Made by a program: the position numbers and the translations under genes | Source of the DNA: Kangiellaceae bacterium | GTDB taxonomy: Bacteria > Pseudomonadota > Gammaproteobacteria > Enterobacterales > Kangiellaceae | Direction of reading: 5' to 3' | NCBI GenBank assembly: GCA_030590405.1 | Contig: JAUUYO010000177.1 | Span: 1-7,060 of the forward strand | Length of the DNA: 7,060 nucleotides | The notes under the pieces: model-generated | The model's input: the letters and a program-made list of their open reading frames with translations, nothing else | Databases searched by the model: none | What the model was told of the DNA's origin: nothing | In this document: one piece after another, positions 1 through 6,800 of the stretch | Layout of the letters: each line of letters begins with the position of its first letter | How positions within the stretch are numbered: position 1 is the stretch's first letter

Positions 1-80
1 ATGAAGCGGCAGAATTACTTCAAAAAGAACGAAGGAAATTATTTAATCAGATCTTTGAACCCGATAGAAATATGGCTTAA
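1..80 (+). CDS. Possible C-terminal end of an unidentified gene (partial)
   Basis: Reading from base 3, 25 codons are open up to a TAA at 78-80. The peptide is charged and looks like an amphipathic helix (it begins EAAELLQKERRKLFNQ and ends in DRNMA), which is typical of a protein tail and atypical of random frames here. The other two plus frames also run into stops (frame 1 stays open to a TGA at 82-84), so the choice of frame rests on residue composition alone. The family cannot be recognised from so little. If real, the gene converges on proB, with 92 bp between the two stops. Only weak evidence; the start lies outside the window. Confidence 0.4.
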   Translation, partial: EAAELLQKERRKLFNQIFEPDRNMA

Positions 81-172
81 ATGACTCCACTTCTTTCAGA
101 CTCATTTGTTAATTGGAATATACTGGTTGCCTGAAAAAGCTAAAAACAATTGAAAATTAACCATTCAATGGA

Positions 173-1288
173 TTATTTCAGGTCCAACAGGACCAGGTCA
201 TCTCGCTTAACAATCACATCGCTTTCTATGTAACCAATGATTTTTTCAAAATGTTCGCTGCGATGGCCTTTGATTTGTTCAATAGTCGACTGGCTATACT
301 GACAAAGCCCTTTAGCGATGATTTTTCCGGTTTGCTGGCAATGAATATCAACTGCATCACCCCGCTCAAACTTGCCAGAAACGCTGCAAATGCCTACACT
401 AAGTAGTGAAGCACCTTTGTGAATGAGCGCCTCAACCGCACCTTTGTCTATATTGATAATACCTTTTGAATTTAAGGTGTGTTTTACCCAATGTTTTTTC
501 TCAGAGAGAGATTTTTGTTGAGGCTTAAATAATGTTCCAATCGATGAGCCTTTCACAAAATTCTCAAAATTTTGCGGCAAACTACCTTCAAATAAAATCG
601 TAGCAATGCCGTTACTGGTGGCCTTAACCGCCGCTTCAATTTTAGTCCGCATTCCGCCAGTGGCAAGAGGATTAGTGGTATCACCGGCAAGCGCAATAAT
701 CTTAGAATCAATTTCTTCCACTTGCGGGATCTGCTGGGCATTTTTATTAAGGTTGGGATCGCTGGTATACAGTCCATCAACATCGGAGCAGATCAGGAAT
801 AGATCGGAGTCACTCAAAATCGCAACCATAGCCGCCAGTCGATCATTATCGCCAACTTTAAGCTCTTCGGTTGCGACAGAATCATTTTCATTAACAATTG
901 GTAAAATACCATTGCTGATCAGCTCATTAATGGTATTTTTAATATTGATATATCCCTCACGATCGCGAAGCTCCGCATGAGTCATTAATATTTGAGCGCA
1001 AGGTTTATCAAAAAATCGCATCCAATTAGCCATCATGGTATTTTGACCAATGGCGGCCATCGCTTGCTTTTGTGCAACGCTTGGTTTACTGGTCTTGCAG
1101 GAAATATGTTGCCTACCAGCAGCTACGCTACCGGAGGAAACCAGAATGACCTGTTTGCCGTCTTCAAAGCATTGTTGAATAAAACGCGCAATTGGCAGGG
1201 TATATTGAGCGCTGCAACCCGTACCACTTGGGGCTATTAATGCCGAACCAACCTTTATAAGGATCCTTGAGCTGTCCTGATAATTCAT
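173..1288 (-). CDS. proB: Glutamate 5-kinase (proline biosynthesis)
   Basis: Cytoplasmic enzyme that phosphorylates L-glutamate with ATP to gamma-glutamyl phosphate, the committed step of proline synthesis. It has 371 residues, against about 367 in E. coli. The amino-acid kinase domain covers roughly residues 8-255: IKVGSALI (Lys12), VSSGSVAAG (50-58, Ser52), NENDSV (133-138, Asp136), GDND (146-149), DVDGLYT (169-175) and GGMRTK (211-216, Lys216). These match the substrate- and ATP-binding positions known from E. coli ProB. A PUA domain follows at about 278-355 (with FERGDAV), the usual bacterial arrangement. The ATG at 1286-1288 is supported by an AGGA five bases upstream. No proA or obgE lies next to it; the upstream neighbour on the same strand is a TerB-family gene 163 bp away, so it is probably transcribed on its own, although no clear -35/-10 pair was found. 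By ungapped comparison from memory, the position equal to E. coli Asp107, where mutation relieves proline feedback, is Glu106 here, while Glu142 matches the other feedback residue, Glu143. Confidence 0.97.
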   Translation of the reverse strand: MNYQDSSRILIKVGSALIAPSGTGCSAQYTLPIARFIQQCFEDGKQVILVSSGSVAAGRQHISCKTSKPSVAQKQAMAAIGQNTMMANWMRFFDKPCAQILMTHAELRDREGYINIKNTINELISNGILPIVNENDSVATEELKVGDNDRLAAMVAILSDSDLFLICSDVDGLYTSDPNLNKNAQQIPQVEEIDSKIIALAGDTTNPLATGGMRTKIEAAVKATSNGIATILFEGSLPQNFENFVKGSSIGTLFKPQQKSLSEKKHWVKHTLNSKGIINIDKGAVEALIHKGASLLSVGICSVSGKFERGDAVDIHCQQTGKIIAKGLCQYSQSTIEQIKGHRSEHFEKIIGYIESDVIVKRDDLVLLDLK

Positions 1289-1293
1289 AACTG

Positions 1294-1297
1294 TCCT
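1294..1297 (-). promoter_or_regulatory. proB ribosome binding site
   Basis: On the minus strand AGGA lies five bases before the ATG of proB. It is part of a 9-base unit (TCAGGACAG, minus strand 1299-1291) that occurs again exactly at 1280-1272, inside codons 3-6 of proB. The first copy is well placed as a Shine-Dalgarno element; the second has no in-frame ATG shortly after it. Confidence 0.6.
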
Positions 1298-1327
1298 GAA
1301 AGGTAACCTGAAGATAAAAATATTCTG

Positions 1328-1344
1328 ACTGATAATTTATCAGT
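1328..1344. promoter_or_regulatory. 17-bp palindrome in the proB leader (possible operator)
   Basis: Two perfect 8-bp arms, ACTGATAA and TTATCAGT, flank a single central T. The palindrome lies 40-56 bp upstream of the proB ATG. The close spacing of the arms suits a dimeric DNA-binding protein. As RNA it could fold only into a weak 6-bp AT-rich stem (ACTGAT/ATCAGT) with a 5-base loop; on the plus strand this is followed by TTTTT, so a weak terminator is the alternative, but no plus-strand gene ends nearby. The cognate regulator is unknown. Confidence 0.35.
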
Positions 1345-1397
1345 TTTTAGCTCGAAAAGCTTATTTTATTCAAAGAAATAGCCAGTAGTTATATCTT

Positions 1398-1426
1398 GTT
1401 TGTTGCAAATCGGGTTGTTGCCAAAC
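1398..1426. other. Stem-loop between the TerB-family gene and proB
   Basis: GTTTG-TT-GCAA pairs with TTGCCAAAC over nine base pairs, with a two-base bulge and a 9-base loop. It lies 25 bp past the stop of the minus-strand TerB-family gene. There is no T-run after it on the minus strand, so it is not a standard intrinsic terminator; it may be a transcript-end structure or chance. Confidence 0.25.
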
Positions 1427-1451
1427 TTTGTAGCGTCGTAATTCTTTTTAA

Positions 1452-1907
1452 CTACTCTCTATTTTTTGCGCGGTGCTTTGCCTGAATAAAGTCCTTGTGA
1501 GAAATATGCAATAAAGAGTGAATCTTACGAATATAGTGCTCTTCATGAGCATCTAGCTTGCCGTCGATATAGGCCAGTTGCCAGAGGGACTCGATGACCT
1601 GAATTTTTTCCGGTTGATCAAAATGAATATTAATCACTGAAGTGAATTGATAGTAGTCAGTGGATTCGCTTAATTTTTGCTCAGCCATATCAATCAATGC
1701 CTGTTTTTCGTTGCTATCCAGCGAAAACTTCTCATCCAGCAACAGGTTAAGATGGTATTTTTCTTCATCGGTTATCTGATCGTCAATCTTCATCATTTCG
1801 GTCAATAAAACTGCGACAGCTAAATGAATAGCGTGCTGCTTATCTTGCTCCGATGTTTCTTCAGGAGATGCTAGTTTTTCAAAAAATTGCTTAATCGCGT
1901 CAAACAT
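1452..1907 (-). CDS. TerB-family protein (tellurite-resistance-like helical domain)
   Basis: Predicted cytoplasmic all-helical protein of 151 residues with no signal peptide or membrane segment. The TerB-type domain fills about residues 22-146. It contains two related halves, each with a helix followed by an acidic loop: KIDDQITDEE (40-49) and YIDGKLDAHEE (113-123). Such acidic loops are the metal-contacting region in TerB-like proteins. The frame can be extended to a TTG at 1919, giving four more residues, but that TTG overlaps GAGG at 1914-1917, which sits six bases before the ATG at 1907, so the ATG is preferred. The rest of the ter operon (terA, terC, terD, terZ) is absent, so tellurite resistance itself should not be assumed; stand-alone members are common in proteobacteria and their role is poorly defined. 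It lies upstream of proB on the same strand, but the 163-bp gap argues against tight co-transcription. A perfect 3 x 10 bp repeat sits just before it. The family call is by pattern of helices and acidic loops, without a database search. Confidence 0.8.
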   Translation of the reverse strand: MFDAIKQFFEKLASPEETSEQDKQHAIHLAVAVLLTEMMKIDDQITDEEKYHLNLLLDEKFSLDSNEKQALIDMAEQKLSESTDYYQFTSVINIHFDQPEKIQVIESLWQLAYIDGKLDAHEEHYIRKIHSLLHISHKDFIQAKHRAKNRE

Positions 1908-1913
1908 AATGGG

Positions 1914-1917
1914 CCTC
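1914..1917 (-). promoter_or_regulatory. Ribosome binding site that fixes the TerB-family start
   Basis: GAGG on the minus strand lies six bases before the ATG at 1905-1907. The only upstream alternative start, TTG at 1917-1919, overlaps this element and therefore has no usable site of its own. Confidence 0.6.
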
Positions 1918-1930
1918 AAAAGAATTTTAA

Positions 1931-1960
1931 ACTTGGATTAACTTGGATTAACTTGGATTA
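1931..1960. repeat. Perfect tandem repeat, 3 x 10 bp (ACTTGGATTA)
   Basis: Three exact head-to-tail copies of ACTTGGATTA, at 1931-1940, 1941-1950 and 1951-1960. The preceding base is also A, as at each internal junction. The array sits 23 bp upstream of the TerB-family start codon, in the region expected to be its leader or promoter. A 10-bp period places each copy on about the same face of the helix, which could suit cooperative protein binding; replication slippage is the simpler explanation. Confidence 0.9.
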
Positions 1961-2038
1961 AATAGTCACTATTGGAAATAAAGGTTTACAAAGCAATGCT
2001 TGAGGATACCTGAATTATTAATTACGTGTCTATTGTTG

Positions 2039-2057
2039 ATGTTATGATATGTAACAT
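2039..2057 (+). promoter_or_regulatory. Extended -10 promoter overlapped by an inverted repeat
   Basis: TGTTATGAT at 2040-2048 matches the extended -10 form TGnTATAAT with one mismatch; no good -35 is needed or seen. An inverted repeat with 6-bp arms (ATGTTA at 2039-2044, TAACAT at 2052-2057, 7-bp spacer) covers the same -10, the classical position of a repressor operator. It would drive the DUF502-like reading frame starting at 2082 and, by read-through, possibly the malic enzyme gene. Confidence 0.4.
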
Positions 2058-2081
2058 AATTTTGCTAAGGGACAACCAATT

Positions 2082-2255
2082 ATGAACATAAAGCTATTTC
2101 TTCGAAAATCATTATTTGGCGGTATTGTGGTGCTTTTGCCTTTGATTATCCTGGGTTGGATCTTAAAGTCAACGTTCTTTTTTATTACCGATCTGATCCA
2201 GCCTTTAACCAATGATTTTGCTCCATGCTACTTTAGCAGTAAAAGTGCTTTTTGA
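2082..2255 (+). pseudogene. N-terminal remnant of a DUF502-family inner-membrane protein
   Basis: The frame encodes 57 residues starting at the ATG at 2082, with AAGGGA nine bases upstream as ribosome binding site. Residues 4-46 resemble the start of DUF502 (PF04367, COV-like) membrane proteins: a short basic N-terminus (KLFLRKSLFGG), a transmembrane stretch at about 13-28 (GGIVVLLPLIILGWIL), then an FITDLIQPL segment. After about residue 46 the resemblance stops and a TGA follows. Full members are usually around 200 residues with a second membrane segment and a soluble C-terminal part, neither of which is found between here and the malic enzyme gene 84 bp downstream. A frame one base over stays open from 2221 to about 2361 (beginning LHATLAVKVLFDL) but I do not recognise DUF502 in it. 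Deletion of the 3' part is the likely cause. It still has promoter and RBS, so a short membrane peptide could be made; a genuine small protein is the alternative. Confidence 0.6.
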
Positions 2256-2339
2256 TCTGACGTTTTACCTTTCTCCCCGTACCCAGTACTGTAATGCTGT
2301 GTTAACCTTAATACTTAGTTTAATGTTTGGAAAAGTTAA

Positions 2340-3635
2340 ATGCGCGTTGTTGAAATTTTATTAGTCGAAGCCCCCCATAAGCCCGGTAATATGGCTAAAG
2401 TGCTAGGCGTATTAGGTGACTTGAATGTCACCGTCGAAGGTTTAAATGCTGTCAGACGGTTAGACAAAGATACCATTTGGGAGATCACCATTGAATATGA
2501 CGATACCCTTAAAATTGACGATGTGATTGAGCAGATCAATCTGCTGCCAGAAACCAAAATGGTGGGTAAGTCAGACCGGGTTTTTAATCGACATAAAGGG
2601 GGTAAAATTCAGACTATTTCCAGAATTGCCATCAACTCATTAGAAATCCTGCGGGATGTTTACACGCCTGGTGTTGCCAGAGTTTGCGAAGCAATCAAAG
2701 AATCCCCAGAGAAAATTAAAGACTACACCAATATTCAAAATACCGTGGCGATCGTCACTAACGGTACCGCTATTTTGGGGTTAGGCGATATTGGTGCAGA
2801 AGCCGGATTACCGGTAATGGAAGGCAAGGCGGCCATTTTATCTGAATTAGTGGAGTTATCGGGCGTGCCGATTTTACTCGATACCAAAGACAGTTTAAAA
2901 ATTATCAAAACAGTTGAAGCGATTGCACCTTCTTTTGGCGCGATTTTATTAGAAGATATTCGAGCGCCAGAATGTTTTGAAATTGAAGATGAACTGATCC
3001 AACGGCTGAATAAACCGGTTTTTCATGACGACCAACACGGCACCGCGATTGTTGCATTGGCCGCACTTTTATCGGCCACCAAACAAACTGGGGTGAACAT
3101 AAAAAGTTGTGTGTTTGGTCAAATCGGATTAGGTGCCGCCGGGATTGGTATTTGTAGCCTGATGCGGGAGTACGGCGTTAAAGAGGTTTTGGGCAGTGAT
3201 ATTGATCAGGATGCCATGTTGCGTTTGAGTGATTTAGGCGGGCAGCCACTCGGATTAACCGAATTGATGGCCAAGGCTGATATCGTGGTTGCAACCACTG
3301 GCGTAAAAGGCTTGATTAAACCGGAAATGGTACGAGAAGGGCAGATCATAATGGCATTGACCAATCCTGACCCTGAAATCGAACCAGCGGTGGCGATTGA
3401 GCAAGGGGCTCGTTTTGCGACCTGCGGAAAAATAGTCAATAATATGTTGGCTTTTCCCGGCCTATTTCGTGGAACGCTGGATGCCGGGGTTAAAGAAATT
3501 ACTCATGAAATGCGGATTGCGGCAGCTGAAACTTTATCAAAGCTTGCCAAAGATAATGCTTTAGTCCCATCGGCACTGAATAAAACCGCCCATTTAGCGG
3601 TCGCCGAAGCGGTTTATCAAGCGGCATTAAAATGA
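2340..3635 (+). CDS. Malic enzyme with N-terminal ACT domain (probably NAD-dependent)
   Basis: Cytoplasmic enzyme expected to convert L-malate to pyruvate and CO2 with reduction of NAD(P), linking the TCA cycle to pyruvate. It has 431 residues. Residues 1-80 form an ACT-like ligand-binding domain (PHKPGNMAKVLGVLGDLNV at 12-30). The malic N-domain follows: VYTPGVARVCE (107-117, catalytic Tyr108), GLGDIG (147-152), MEGKAAIL (160-167, catalytic Lys163), LEDIRAPECFEIE (204-216, metal ligands Glu205 and Asp206) and FHDDQHGTAIV (228-238, with the third metal Asp). The NAD-binding domain has GQIGLGAAG (260-268), Asp287 after the second strand (SDID, favouring NAD over NADP), TNPDPEIEP (341-349) and VNNMLAFPGLFRGTLD (366-381). 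All expected catalytic residues are present. There is no C-terminal phosphotransacetylase-like domain as in MaeB-type enzymes. The start is fixed by the ACT domain beginning at Met1 and a weak GGAAAAG eight to nine bases upstream. The upstream neighbour is the truncated DUF502 frame; the downstream protease is 200 bp away, so no operon is evident. Ligand of the ACT domain and cofactor choice are inferences. Confidence 0.92.
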   Translation: MRVVEILLVEAPHKPGNMAKVLGVLGDLNVTVEGLNAVRRLDKDTIWEITIEYDDTLKIDDVIEQINLLPETKMVGKSDRVFNRHKGGKIQTISRIAINSLEILRDVYTPGVARVCEAIKESPEKIKDYTNIQNTVAIVTNGTAILGLGDIGAEAGLPVMEGKAAILSELVELSGVPILLDTKDSLKIIKTVEAIAPSFGAILLEDIRAPECFEIEDELIQRLNKPVFHDDQHGTAIVALAALLSATKQTGVNIKSCVFGQIGLGAAGIGICSLMREYGVKEVLGSDIDQDAMLRLSDLGGQPLGLTELMAKADIVVATTGVKGLIKPEMVREGQIIMALTNPDPEIEPAVAIEQGARFATCGKIVNNMLAFPGLFRGTLDAGVKEITHEMRIAAAETLSKLAKDNALVPSALNKTAHLAVAEAVYQAALK

Positions 3636-3672
3636 TGTTTGTTGGGAGCTGTTGACCAGAAACTGTTGAATT

Positions 3673-3795
3673 ATGAAAGATCAACGGACCCTGGATGAAC
3701 CAGACAATGACGAAGGTAACTTGATTATTCCAGGTTCAATATACGAAAAACAGATTTTACGAAAACAGATTATATTAAAAAACAGATTATATTAA
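3673..3795 (+). CDS. Doubtful 40-codon ORF running into the tandem repeat
   Basis: ATG at 3673 to TAA at 3793-3795. The first ~24 residues are acidic and ordinary in composition (MKDQRTLDEPDNDEG), but the rest is simply the translation of the AT-rich repeat (EKQILRKQIILKNRLY). No good ribosome binding site precedes it and I recognise no family. It may be a small gene, a remnant, or chance; it is listed because it occupies most of the gap between the malic enzyme and the protease. Confidence 0.2.
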   Translation: MKDQRTLDEPDNDEGNLIIPGSIYEKQILRKQIILKNRLY

Positions 3796-3810
3796 AAAAC
3801 AGATTATACA
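3745..3810. repeat. AT-rich tandem repeat, four imperfect ~17-bp units
   Basis: The core ACAGATT recurs at 3750, 3765, 3782 and 3799, that is at intervals of 15, 17 and 17 bp. Units 2 and 3 share CAGATTATATTA followed by an A-run; unit 1 ends in TTTAC and unit 4 in TACA. The array ends 25 bp before the protease start codon, so it forms the leader or promoter of that gene. Each central unit contains TATATT, a possible -10 hexamer, but no well-spaced -35 was found. Slippage amplification or clustered protein-binding sites are both possible. Confidence 0.85.
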
Positions 3811-3824
3811 AAAATGAAATACCT

Positions 3825-3830
3825 GGAGAG
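3825..3830 (+). promoter_or_regulatory. Ribosome binding site of the protease gene
   Basis: GGAGAG five bases before the ATG at 3836-3838. This is a strong site and fixes the start so that the protein begins with a well-formed signal peptide. Confidence 0.75.
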
Positions 3831-3835
3831 AAATA

Positions 3836-6800
3836 ATGGACATAAAAAAAACATTTAATACGATTTTGTTTTTTTCATCGATCAGCCTAACGAGTATTGT
3901 TCAAGCAAATACAAAATTATTGAGTGAACCCGCGATCTCAAGTAAGCAAATTGCTTTTGTTTATGCTGGTGATATCTGGCTTGCCAACAAAGATGGCACA
4001 ATGCCCCATCGAGTAACTTCCAGTTCTGCGGATGAATCCGTTCCTCATTTTTCGCCGGATGGCAAGTGGCTTGCTTATTCTGCTAACCATAATAATAATC
4101 AGGACATTTATTTGATATCAACTTCAGGTGGGCAACCTGAGCGCTTAACCTGGCATCCGGGGGCGGATACTGTTAATGGTTGGAGTGCTGATGGAAAACG
4201 AATTTTGTTTACCAGTCAACGAGAAATGACCAGTGGCCGTAGCGCACAAGCCTGGGAAATATCACCCAAAGGAGGATTGCCAATAAAAGTCATGGACGCG
4301 GTGGTTAATGCGGCTGATTGGTCACAAGATGGTAAAACGTTGGCTTATCAACCTTATAACACCGCCCACAGAGGCGCCAGTGGTTGGCGTAACCATCGTG
4401 GTGGTTCCACACCACCGATATGGATACTCAAGCCGGGCGAGAGTTCTTATCAGGAAATACCCCATGTTAGAGCCAGCGACACTAATCCAATGTGGGTTGG
4501 TGAAAACATTTACTTTTTATCGGATCGCGATAAAGTTCGTAACCTGCATAAATACGATGTGAAAAATAAAAAAGTTAATCAAATAAGTTATGAAAAAACC
4601 TGGGATATTTCCTCAGCCGATGCAAAAGATAATAATATCATTTTTGCGGTTGGTGGAGAATTAAAACTGTTAGATACCAATCGTGGTGAGACAGTTGATA
4701 TTTCGATTAGTATTAACCCTGATTTACCAGAACTTAGAACGCAATGGAAAGACGCGATGAAATCAATGGAAGTTTCGCGGTTATCTTCTAGTGGAAAAAG
4801 AGCTTTAGTCAGTGCGCGGGGTGAAATATTTACAGTGCCGCTAAAAGATGGCTCAACGCGTAATTTAACCCAGACCGATGGCGTGCGTGAAAGAGATGGA
4901 CTTTGGTCTCCAAAGGGAAAAAAAATCGCTTTCACTTCTGATCAGGGCGGCGAGCAGAAACTGATCATTGTTGATCAATCGGGCAAGCAGAAAAACAAAT
5001 CTTTCATTTTAGGTAAACCTGCTGATTACAATTTAATTTCCTGGGCGGGTAACGGCGATAAAATCATTTATGCGGATAATCATTTAGGGATATGGTCGAT
5101 TAATCCAAAAAATGGAAAACGAAAAAAAATTGACACCGACAATCGCCGAGGCTTTTTGGAGGTCTCACAATCTGCAGATGGCAGGTGGTTAGCTTATACT
5201 AAATCTCGAGCTAATTATTTTGCTGATATTTATCTGCATGATTTTAAACGAGGAAAATCTTATCAGGTGACTGATGGCATGAGTCACACAGCCAGCCCCG
5301 CCTTTAGTCCAGACGGTCAATATTTGTATTTCACCGCTTCAACTAATGCCGGTGTTACCGCTGTCGGTTTAGATATGTCCACTCAGGAGCGACCCATAAG
5401 AAGCGGTATTTATGCCGTTGTGCTTGCGGCGGATGGTAAGTCTCCACTACTGCCAAAATCAGATGAAGAAGGCGAAGATAAAAGTGATTCTGATAACAAG
5501 AAAAATGACAGTAGCAATGGTGATGATGATAAGAACAAAAAAGCTGATGATAAACAAAAAGAGGTTGTTGTTAAGGTTGATATAAAGAACATCGCTGATC
5601 GAATTGTAGCGTTACCAGTTGCGCAAAAAAAATATTTTGGTATGCAAGTCGCCCACGATGGAAATCTTTATTATATTCAATTTAACCAACCTGGAAGTGG
5701 TATTGAAGCAGATGGCAAACCGACCAATACTAATAACCTTATTCGTTTTGATTTTGAAGAAAAGAAAGCCGAAAAAGTATTAGAGGATGTGGCGGCATTT
5801 AACTTATCTGCTGATGGTAAAGTGATTTTAACTGTTTCACAAAAAGGAATATTAAATACCGCTGAAGTGGGCGAAAAAATGGAAGCAAAGCCACTTGATG
5901 TCTCTGATGTAAAAACAAAAATTAATCCACGAGCTGAATGGGAGCAAATTTTTGACGAAGTGTGGCGAACTGAGCGAGATTATTTTTATGCAAAAAATAT
6001 GCATGGACTCGACTGGAAGGCTGTCGGTAAACGTTATAAAAAACTTCTTCCCCATGTTAGTCGAAGAGCCGATTTAAATAAATTGATGGTCGAAATGATC
6101 GCTCAAATGGAGGTTGGTCATAACCGCGTTTCTGGTGGTGATATTCCAACTGAAACCCCAGTACCAGTTGGGTTATTAGGCGCTGATTTACGCGTAGTAA
6201 AAAACCAATATCAAATCAAAAAAATCTACACCGGAGAAAAATGGAATCCATCGTTAAAAGCGCCGCTAGCAGCGCCAGGAATTGGAGCCAGGCAGGGGGA
6301 TATCATTCATAGCATTAATGGAATTGAATTAACTGGCGATATTAACATTTATTCTCTACTTGAAAATACGGTCGGTAAGCAAGTGGCTTTGATGGTTAGC
6401 AGCAACGGCAAAAAGAAAGATGCCCAAAAGGTCGTCGTAGAGCCGATCGAAAATGATCGCAATTTACGGTTTTGGGCATGGGTGGAAGGTAATCGTAAGG
6501 CCGTAGACAAAGCATCCAAAGGGAAGGTGGGTTATGTTTATTTACCTGATACTGCTGGTGGCGGTTTCACTTTTTTTAATAGAATGTTTTTTGCCCAAAC
6601 CGATAAAAAAGCCATGATTATTGATGAGCGACGCAACGGCGGCGGTCAGGCGGCAAATTACATTACCGATATTTTATCTCGACAATATTTAGCCAGCTGG
6701 AAAGATCGAGATGGTATGTTGTTTGATACTCCCGGCGGCGCTGTTTATGGTCCCAAAGTGATGTTAATTGATCAGGACGCCGGTTCTGGTGGCGATTTTC

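Noticed and set aside
150..172. Terminator after proB (minus strand CCAT-TGA-ATGG)
   Set aside because: A 4-bp stem with a 3-base loop is too weak, and the T-rich stretch beyond it is broken; at best a poor terminator.
553..1240. Open frames of 76-124 codons overlapping proB on both strands (553-783 minus, 606-980 plus, 992-1240 plus)
   Set aside because: All lie inside the well-supported proB gene in other frames and have no recognisable domain.
1328..1344. Fur box in front of proB
   Set aside because: GATAAT-like halves are present, but the 7-1-7 pattern does not align; the palindrome is shorter than a Fur site.
1452..1907. Tellurite resistance operon
   Set aside because: Only one TerB-type gene is present; no terA, terC, terD or terZ neighbours lie in the window.
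1908..1919. TTG start at 1919 for the TerB-family gene
   Set aside because: It overlaps the GAGG that serves the ATG at 1907, and the added residues (RPI before Met) do not belong to the family's usual start.
2336..3684. Minus-strand frames at 2336-2557, 3206-3439 and 3499-3684
   Set aside because: They are antisense to the malic enzyme gene and show no family features; the last one only spills slightly past its stop.
3636..3740. Intrinsic terminator after the malic enzyme gene
   Set aside because: The stems found (CTGG/CCAG at about 3691-3703; AACTTG/CAGGTT at 3718-3736) are short and have no T-run after them.
3745..3810. CRISPR array or origin iterons
   Set aside because: Units are contiguous without unique spacers, so it is not CRISPR; no replication protein gene or DnaA boxes are seen, so iterons are unsupported.
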